From Cyanophora paradoxa (taxonomy: Eukaryota > Glaucocystophyceae > Cyanophorales > Cyanophoraceae): a stretch of 64,000 nucleotides of DNA. The position numbers were made by a program, and so were the translations under genes. Numbering within the stretch: the stretch's first letter is position 1; each line of letters opens with the position of its first letter. The notes under the pieces are model-generated. The model saw only the letters and a program-made list of their open reading frames with translations. It was not told where the DNA came from and did not search any database. Shown here one piece after another: positions 56,637 through 64,000 of the stretch. Location of the stretch: NCBI GenBank assembly GCA_004431415.1, contig QPMI01000601.1, positions 286,628 through 350,627 on the forward strand, written 5' to 3'.

Positions 56637-59019
56637 TCAGGACCGTTTCCTGCGCGCGGCGGGCGCCGGCGTCAGGAGGTCGAGGCGGGGGCGAACTTCG
56701 ATCCGTGCGGGGCGGACCCAGTCAATCTGCATCTTCTTCGAGACGCGGAAAGGCGGCGCCTTGTGCGTGCGGCTGAGGATGCGCAGCCCCTCGAGCATCT
56801 CCGCGCGGGCCTGCAGAGGCGTTTAAATTCGTCTGCGGGCCCGCGGGCTGCGCGGCAGGCTCGCCTCGGCCTCGGAGAGGAGCGGCGGCGGCGGCTCGCC
56901 CTTGTCCTTCTCCGTGGGCGCAACGTGCCTGCGCGCCCGGCGTCAGGGACGCACCGCCCGACCGCGGGTATGCTAGGCGGTGCGCACTGGCGGAGGCCCT
57001 CCATGATGATGCGGGAGTAGGCGGCGCCGTCCTTGACGAACTCGCTCCGCGCCATGTCGAGGTTGCTCGCCGTCACCAGCCCGTAGCACGCCGCGCACAC
57101 CTGCGGGGGCAAGCGCGCGGCCCGCTCGGCGCGAGGCTCGCGCTCGGGGGGCTCGATGGCGCGCACGGGGGCCTTGCGGAGCATGAACTCGGCGCGGGTG
57201 CGCTGCCGCAGGTACTCCTCGCGCGAGAGCTGCGGGTTGAGCCGCTGGATGAGGGGCGGCACGTCCCCGGCGCCCCCGCCGGCCTCCCCCGCGCCGCCCG
57301 TCTTGTCCAGCCCCGTCTTGTCCGCCGACTGCGCGGCGGCGTCAGCGCCAGGCGGGACTACGCACAGCTGCGGGCCGGCCCGGACCAGCGTGGAGTAGTT
57401 GGCGGTGCCGGGGCCGGCGCCGCCGGGGCCGCCCGAGGCGGGGCCCTGGGCCTTGGAGGCGGCGGGGCCGGCCTCGGGCTCCTCCTCCTCGGCGGCGGAG
57501 GCGGCGCCCGGGTCGAAGGAGAGGGCGAGGACCTTGCGGATGAGGCTCCCGCGCGACATCGACCGCATGAGCGCCCGCGTCGCCGGCGGCACCCCGGGGC
57601 CCCCCAGCGACGCCCCCGACGGCGGCACGCTCACCCCCCCGCGGCTCGGCACCCGTGACTGCGCGCGCCGCCGCCTCGGCCTCGGCGGGGGCGCGGGGCG
57701 GGGCGGCGAGCGGGCGGCGGGCGGGGCGCACGGGGCCGGCGGTGCCGGGGGCGCTGGCCTCGCCGAGGGCGGCCGTGCTCGGGTGCCGGCTGCTCTCCGG
57801 CGTCGTGATCGACTTGCGGTGGTTCTGCCGCCCCGCCCCGCCCCCTCAGCGGCGCGGGGGCGGCGCGGGGGCGGCGCGGAGCGGGGCGGCGGCCTTCTCG
57901 CCGTGGTGCTCGTGGGCCAGCGACGCGGTGTACATCGCCTGCCGCGCGATGAGCGACATCCGCCGCGGCTTCCCGAACTGCCCGCCCCGCCCCGTCAGCA
58001 GCGCCCGGCGGGTGGCGGCGGGAGGAGCGCGGGCCTTCTTGCCGGCGAACTCGCCGCCGGGGTTCTGGCCCTGCTGCAGCTGCGGCGTCGAGTGCCGCAG
58101 GTGCGCCGGCACGTGGCCCAGAGCAGCAGCGCCGGGCTGCCCCGCCGTCAGCCCACGGGCCCCGCGCGCCCCGCGGCGCGGCGCGGGGCGGGAGGGCCGG
58201 CGCGCCTGTGCTGCGGGTGCGCCTCCGCCGACTGGCGCGCGGCCGCCGGGGCCGGCGCCTCCCTGGGTGCAGGATCCTCGTGAGGTTCCCGACGCGCCAC
58301 CGCTCGCGCCGGCGGCGCTCCTCCTCGAGCGCGGCGGCGGCGGCGGCGGCCTCGGCGGCGGCGTGCGCCTCGGCGAGGCGAGGGCGGCGGCGGCCGCCTC
58401 CTCCTCGCGGCGGCGCTGGCGCGAGGGGGCGCGACTGCTGTTCCCGCGCGACGAGTTGCGGGACTGGTCGCGGCTGAGGATGGAGCGGGAGGCCTCGCGG
58501 CTGAGGAGGCCCCCGCGCTGGCCCCGCGGCGGCGTCAGCCGCTCCCGCTCGCCCTGGGGCGACGGCGGCTGCAGCGACGGCGTCGAGAGCCTCCTCGCCG
58601 CCTGCCGCCGGCCGCCGGCCGCTCAGCGGAGGGCCCCGCGCCGGGGGGACACGGGCGGGGGCGGACGGACCTCGGTGGCGGGCTCGGGGTGGTCGGGCGC
58701 GAGGGCGCCGTACCTGCTGATGGCGATGGAGAGCGAGGCGGAGCCGGCGGTGGAGAGCAGCAGGCCCTCCAGGCCGCCCCCGCTCCCCGCCGTCGACTCC
58801 AGCTCGGGGGCCGGCGCGGGGGCGGCCCCCGGCCCCTCGGGCAGCTCCCCGAGCCGCGAGGAGGAGGAGAGGCGCGAGGAGGAGCGCCCCGGCGACTTCG
58901 CGCCCCTGCCGCCCCCGGTCAGAGGGGCGGGGCGGGGCGAGCAAGGCCGCCGCGCGCCTGCGCTTGCCCCCGCGCCGCTTCTTGCCTCCTCCTCCGGCGC
59001 CGGAGGCGGCAGCGTCGCC

Positions 59020-59092
<73 letters not shown>

Positions 59093-61348
59093 GGGGGCGC
59101 GTCGAGGAGGGGGACGTCGGGGTGATCGAGGGCGGGGTCGGGGGCCCAGTCGGAGGCGGAGCGGGGCGAGGCGGCGGAGTGCGGGGAGTGCGGGGAGGCC
59201 CCCGGGGAGGAGGGCGAGGCCGCGACGAGCGACCGCCGGTGCTTGCGGTGCCCCTGCGCCGCCGTCAGCCGCCTTCGCCGCGCGCGGCCGCGGGGCGCCG
59301 AGCGGCGCACGGGACCCGAGGAGGGCTGGGGGACGCTGGGCTCCCACGCGAGCGCTCCGCGCGGCGTCAGCTCCCGCGGGTCGCTCTGCCCCGCCCGCCC
59401 GCGCGGTCGGCCGGCCGCGCGGCGCGTGCGAGGGGCCCCGGGCATGAGCGGGGGGCGGGGCGCGCCTGGGTGCCGTGGTAGCGGAGGAACGCCCGCCGCT
59501 CACTGGCGCGGTGCGCCGCGAAGAAGGCCGCGTACTCGCCGTACCCTACCTCGTGGCGGTCCGCCTGGGGGTACACGATCCGGCAGCGCGGGCACTCGAA
59601 GTAGTGGCTCGTGAAGAGCGACGCCGAGAACCCGGGCTCCTGCGCAATGCTTAGAGCAGGCGTGGCGGAGCGGTGCGGGGCGGGGCGGGGGGCGGCGCCT
59701 TCGTTTGGGCCGTGCGGAGAGCGGCGGTGCCGGTGCCGAGGTCGACGGGGGCGCGCGGGGGCGACTTGGCGCGCGCGGGGGAGGCCCCGCCCGCCCCCGT
59801 CTTCGCCGTCCTCTCCGTGAGGGCCGGCGCCGGGGCGGGCAGGGCCGGCGGGGGCGGCTCCCCCGCGTTCAGGCCCCCGACGCGCAGGCTCGAGCACCAG
59901 AGGAAGACCTGTGGGGCGGGGCGGGTTCAGGCGGGGTGGGGCCCGGGGCTGGCGTGGGCGGGGCGGCGCGCCATCTGGCCCCGCTCGTCCATCTTGTAGT
60001 TGCAAACGAGCCTCGTGATCTGCCGGCGGGGCGGGCCGCTCGGGGAGAGGAGGGAGGGAGAGAGGGGGCGGGGGGCGCGGGGGCGGGGGCGGACGTCGTG
60101 GTGGTGGGGCCGGCCGGCCCGCACGTGGGCGACGAGGTCGCGGCAGAGGTCCAGCGTGACGCGGTACATCTTGTTCTTCTCGGGGATCTTGACGTACTGG
60201 AAGAGGTGCTCCGGCGCGTCGAACGTCGCCGCTGCGCCCCGCCGAGGGCGTGAGGGCGTGAGGGGGGCGCGGGGCCCCGGGAGGGGTAGAGGCAGGCCCG
60301 CGCACCGCGGTCGTAGATGTCCACGCGCTTGTTCGCGAGGGGGTTCACGTTCGTCGCCCGCTCCATCATGCAGACCTGCGGTACCCCCCTCGCGGCGTCG
60401 GGAGGGGCCTTTCTGGTGCACGGCTCCGGGATGGCGGGGGTACGGCACCTGCGGGCTCCACGTGACGCGCACGATGAAGTTGTGCTCGCTGCACGGGGGG
60501 CTGAGACGGCGCAGCCAAGGGGGAAGTGGTAGAAGGAAAATAGGTGTGGGCACCCCCTGGGCTCGACGAAGCGCTGGAGGATGCCGTCGTTGATCTTGTT
60601 GCGGGCGAAGAGGAACTCGTTCAGGCCCGCCTCCGTCAGGTACTCGATCGTGAAGCTCTGCGGCCCGCACGCCGCTCGGCGGGGCGGCGGGGCGCGGCGG
60701 GCGCGCGGTGGGGGCGGGGCAGGGCGGGGCAGGGCAGGGCGCACGCGGCCCGTCGCGGTCTGGATCGGCTGCACGTACTGCGCGACCACCTCACACTTCC
60801 GGCGCCCCTCCATGAAGACCTGCCGCCCGCCCGGCCTGAGCGGGGCGGGACGGGGCGCGCGCCGCGGGACTAGGCGGCTACCTCAAAGATCCTAGCATCT
60901 GCGGCGCGGCGGAGGAGGGATGTCAGCGCGGCGCGGCTCGGCGGCGCCCCGCTGGGCCCTGCGGGCGCACTTCTGACTTCGCTCTTGGGTTTGGCTACCA
61001 GGCTTCTCGAGTCCTTGTCCCATGTGTACCACTCGGCCTGCATGGCAGCACTCAGTCGGGGCGTGGCAGAAAGGCGCGGCAGATGCGCCGCACGGGCTGC
61101 CGGTACTTGTAGACCTGTGAGGAACGCGAGCTTAGCTACCGGCGGCGGGGGGCGGCGGCACGCTTCCAACGCACCACTGTGTCCGGTAGGATGCACCCCG
61201 GACAGGAATCGCCGGTATCGGGGTTCTCTAGGGTCAGGTACGCGTATAGCGACGCAACCAGCCCGTCGCCTTCCCCGCTGCGGGCGGGTCAGTCGGCCCA
61301 GATAGCTCGTGCGCGGTGGCCGCACCCCAGCACGGGCAGCGAGGACAT
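56637..61348 (-). CDS. Conserved-looking protein with poly-Q tract, family not recognised
   Basis: Exons join in frame from MSSLPVLGGEGDG at 61348 through LVASLYAYLTLENPDTGDSC, PGCILPDTVVYKYRQP, AEWYTWDKDSRSLVAKPKSE and ARIFEVFMEGRRKCEVVAQY. They continue with FTIEYLTEAGLNEFLFARNK, INDGILQRFVEPRG, NFIVRVTWSPQV, MERATNVNPLANKRVDIYDR, EHLFQYVKIPEKNKMYRVTL and ITRLVCNYKMDERGQM. This looks like a folded N-terminal domain of a widespread protist family, but I cannot name it. Next come FECPRCRIVYPQADRHEVGY (a CxxC pair), a long Arg/Ala/Pro-rich region with 22 consecutive Gln, and a C-terminal block SREEYLRQRTRAEFMLRKAP, VCAACYGLVTASNLDMARSE and EMLEGLRILSRTHKAPPFRV, stop 56637-56639. Three N-terminal introns have clean GTGCGG/GTGCGT/GTGCGC donors. 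The first residues were placed by frame continuity. Confidence 0.65.
59023..59088. repeat. Pure (CTG/CAG)22 microsatellite
   Basis: Twenty-two uninterrupted CTG triplets, read as 22 CAG (Gln) codons in the minus-strand gene. Purity suggests length instability. Confidence 0.95.
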
Positions 61349-61916
61349 CGCGCTCCGCGTCCCAGTTTGCTTCTTAGCACGTACCCCGCTTTGCGGCTTG
61401 CGTTCGAAAGCTTCCATTCCACCCCCCCTACTCCCCCCTACGTAACGTAACGAAGTTCAGCTCGAGGGTCCGCCGGGTTGGCGCGCACCTTCCGTCCACG
61501 CGCCTCGCACGCGTACGCGGCGCGGAACTAGGCGTTACCGGTTGTAAGGCTGCTGCACTGAGAAAAGCTGCAGCAGACGAGCAGCCCGGAGCTTCCGAAG
61601 TTCGCACGGGCTTTGAGCTGGCGCAGGGCTAATTCTGTGATCCCAGCAGTAGTAACAGCAGCAGCAGCAGCAGCAGCAGCACGCGCGAACGACGCCGTAA
61701 CGCATAGAAGAGCCCAGCCGTGAACACATCCCGCACCGCGACTCGTGGTCCGCGAGGCTCGAGCTCTGGACGGTTGACCGGAAGGAACCGGATGCGTCGA
61801 CCGCGGGGACAGCGGCGAGACCCTGAGAGGTTTTCCCGCCCGCTCTGAGTGCTCCAGTCGAAGACAGGCTCGGAGAGCGGACGCTAGCTATACGGCGCGT
61901 CGGGCTCGGCGGCGGG
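61349..61916. promoter_or_regulatory. Divergent region with (CAG)8
   Basis: Between the poly-Q gene (-) and the last gene (+), so both promoters should be here. It contains CACCCCCCCTACTCCCCCCTACGTAACGTAACG near 61420-61450 and eight CAG triplets at 61656-61679. No exon recognised. Confidence 0.4.
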
Positions 61917-63835
61917 ATGCGGCCTGACGACGCACGGCGGGCCGAGGCGCCGCCGGGCCTCGCTGATCGCTCGGCCCTCCCCGTCGCTCTCCAGCGGCCC
62001 GGGGCGGCGCCCGCTGAGTTCAAGGCAGTCCAGATCAGCCTCCTGCGCCGCGCGCGCGCCCGTGAGCCGAGGCCCCGCCCGCCGGCCCGCCGCCGCCGGG
62101 AGCTGACGGGCGGGCAGGGCCCGGGGAGTGGGAGCGGGTGCGGCCAGTGCTGGAGCCGTCGGGGGCGGCGACGGCGCTCTTCTTCGACGTGGCGCCCAAC
62201 GAGGAGCTGAAGCTGCGGCTCCCGGACCCCCGCGGCGGCGAGGCCCCGCCCTGGGCCGGCGCCCGCGTCGCCCTCGCCCTCGCCCCCGTCCTCGCCGGCG
62301 TCCGCGTGCGCAGTACCCCGCCTGCGCTGCCCCGCACCCGCGTAACGCCCGCCGCAGCAAGCGACGGCGACCGAGCTCGTCATGCCCCTGGGGAGAAATG
62401 CGCGCCTGCACCCCTGCCCCTCCTCCTGTACCCCCTCCGCACCCGATCCCGGCCTGACGCGGCGCAGGGGGACAGCGCCGAGTCGTTCGCCTTCGACGCG
62501 CCACCCAACGCGCAGGCCGAGGCGGGCCCCGCGCCCCGCGCGCCCCCACGGGCGGCGCCTGACCAACCGGGCGGGCGCAGATGGTCTCCTCGTGGCTGGA
62601 GCCGGCGTACGGGCCGCTAGGGCGCGACCGCGTCCTCCTCCGCTTCTCCCTGCCCCCCGTCGACCCCCCGCCCAGGCGCAAGCGGCCGGCCGGCGAGGCG
62701 CCCGCCCCGGGCGGCAAGCGCGCCCCCGCAGCCCCGCTCCCGCCCTTCCGGCCCTCGCAGGACCCTCTGCCCCCCGCGCCCCCTCTGCCCCTCCTCTGCC
62801 CCTCCCCCGGCACCCCCGCTCCCCAACACCGTGCCCTCCCGCTCCTGGCACCCGCTGCCCCCGCGAAGGAGCCGGCGCCGGCCCCGCTCCTACCCCCAAC
62901 CCCCCCAACCCCCGCCGCCGCTCTGGGACCTCCTCCACCACGCCGGCCGGCCGGCCCCCTCGTTCCCCGTCCCGCCCGCCGCCCCTCGAGCACCTCGCCG
63001 CCGGCGGCCCGAAGGCGCCGTCGCCCCCCGCCCCGACCTTCCTCGAGGGGCCGACCCCCTCGCCGCCCACGCCTCCCCCCGGCCCTCAGCGCCTCCCTCA
63101 GCGCCTCCTCGGGCAGCCGCGCCCCCTCTCGCCCCAGCTCGTGCCCCACTACTTCGCCGAGTCCCTCGTCCAGGTCACCCCCTCACTTCTTCCCCCCCTC
63201 GCTTACCCCCCCCCCCCTCCCACCCCCGCTTACCCCCTTCCTGCCTCAGACGTTCTCGGACCTGAACATCTCGTCCCCCCCGGAGGACGAGGGGGAGCAG
63301 ACGGTGCACCGCATCCTCCTCTGTGCGCCCCCTTCCCCGCCCCCGCCCGTGGAAGAGGCCGCCCCGGGGTTCGACGCGGGGCGGGCCGCAGGGGACGTTC
63401 CGGAGGACCCCACGTCCCCCAACCTCTCCCTCGCCGCCCCGCCCTACCTCCTTGGGGCCGAAGTGCGCTGTGCCCCCATCGTTGCCCCGGGGCCGGCGCG
63501 GCGGCCGACGCGGGGCCGCAGGTGAGCTCGAGCGAGCAGAGCCCGCAGCTCCTCGAGCTCGCCTCGCCGTCCGTGGCCCCCCGCCTTGCCGCCACCCCGC
63601 CCCCCCGCCCGAGACGGCCCGCGCAGGGACATGTCCGCGCTCGGCGACTGCCTCTCGTGGTGCGCCCGCCGCCGCCCTCCAGCCGCCCGTCGCCCTTCCC
63701 GCGGCCCGCCGAGCTCACGAGCTCCCCCGCTCCGCCAGGGACCCGGCCGGCCCGCCGTCCTTCCAGTTCCGCAGCGACGAGGAGCGCCGCGCCTTCGCCC
63801 AGCGCGTCGAGGACGTGCGCGCCCGTACCCCCGCC

Positions 63836-63866
<31 letters not shown>

Positions 63867-64000
63867 GACTCGTGTCGCCCAGGCCCACGACCTCGTGCGG
63901 ACGACGTGGCGGGCGGAGGACGGGGCCGCCTCGCCAACGCACGCGCACCCCCCCGCCCCCGCCCCCGCCCCACTCCTGATCCAAAGATAGATGCTCTCGG
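61917..64000 (+). CDS. Unrecognised protein, runs to the right edge
   Basis: Exons with consistent joins: MRPDDARRAEAPPGLADRSA and AEFKAVQISLLR, then after an intron ending GAGCTGACGGGCGGGCAG, WERVRPVLEPSGAATALFFD, VAPNEELKLRLPDPRGGEAP and RVALALAPVLAGVRV (donor GTGCGC). Then ATATELVMPLGRNAR, GDSAESFAFDAPPNAQAE, VSSWLEPAYGPLGRDRVLLR, FSLPPVDPPPRRKRP, LVPHYFAESLVQ, TFSDLNISSPPEDEGEQTVH, EAAPGFDAGRAAGDVPEDPT, SSEQSPQLLELASPSVAP, FQFRSDEERRAFAQRVEDVR and AHDLVRTTWRAEDG. I do not recognise the family. The first third looks like a folded beta-rich domain and the middle is Pro-rich. A stop at 63990-63992 is available, but a further intron after WRAEDG is as likely, so the C-terminus is open. The intron at about 63825-63882 contains 29 consecutive C. 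Confidence 0.5.
63838..63866. repeat. 29-nt poly-C run inside an intron
   Basis: Homopolymer in a GTACCCCC-type intron of the last gene. Its exact length is likely unreliable in sequencing. Similar G runs on the other strand lie in introns near 22570, 25870 and 29581. Confidence 0.9.

Noticed and set aside
57655-59481. 608-codon plus-strand frame with a Leu-rich run
   Set aside because: The Leu run is the antisense of the CAG repeat; the minus strand holds the gene with frame-consistent exons.

Overview
The window is nuclear DNA from a GC-rich eukaryote. Genes are split by very many short introns. Products include autophagy E1 (ATG7), Mediator, RNA polymerase subunit RPB12, PRC1/MAP65, polyubiquitin and a mitochondrial isovaleryl-CoA dehydrogenase. 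There is no bacterial operon structure, and I found no tRNA, rRNA, CRISPR array or viral gene. Introns are mostly about 50-140 bp and very C- or GC-rich. Donors are usually GTGCGC/GTGCGY or GTACCCC rather than GTRAGT, several introns look GC-AG, and a fixed CTGACG-like branch site lies about 15-25 nt before GCAG. This architecture resembles introner-bearing protists and microalgae. The lineage itself cannot be fixed from this sequence.

Layout, left to right (strand): ATG7, N-terminal part (-); small disordered KEN-box protein (+); phospholipid scramblase (-); chromodomain/AT-hook protein (+); isovaleryl-CoA dehydrogenase (-); F-box/leucine-rich protein carrying a histone-H3-tail-like insert (+); protein with three near-identical nucleoside-deoxyribosyltransferase-like domains (-); membrane-anchored RCC1 propeller (+); unknown large protein (-); small acidic protein (+); secreted IPT/TIG protein (-); ZGRF1-type helicase with a doubled N-terminal domain (-); RPB12 (-) divergent from a MED23-like Mediator subunit (+); AT-richer intergenic DNA; unknown Ser/Pro/Ala-rich protein (+); PRC1/Ase1/MAP65 (-); TPR protein (-); AT-hook protein (+); ten-unit polyubiquitin (+); unknown poly-Q protein (-); unknown protein running to the right edge (+).

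The genes are housekeeping functions on alternating strands, not one pathway. Themes are chromatin and transcription (chromodomain, two AT-hook proteins, RPB12, MED23), ubiquitin and autophagy (polyubiquitin, F-box protein, ATG7), genome maintenance and division (ZGRF1-like helicase, PRC1) and mitochondria (IVD, probably the RCC1 protein).

The observations most worth following are: (1) an in-frame 17-residue copy of the histone H3 tail, preceded by LRLRGG, inside an F-box/LRR protein; (2) introns in unrelated genes that share long identical 5' ends and carry terminal inverted repeats, as introners would; (3) a polyubiquitin gene with an intron at the same codon of every repeat, homogenised introns, and one repeat frameshifted by a single missing C; (4) a recent triplication whose intron palindrome shows compensatory change. 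Gene spans below run from first to last coding base and include introns. Exon joins were inferred by eye.
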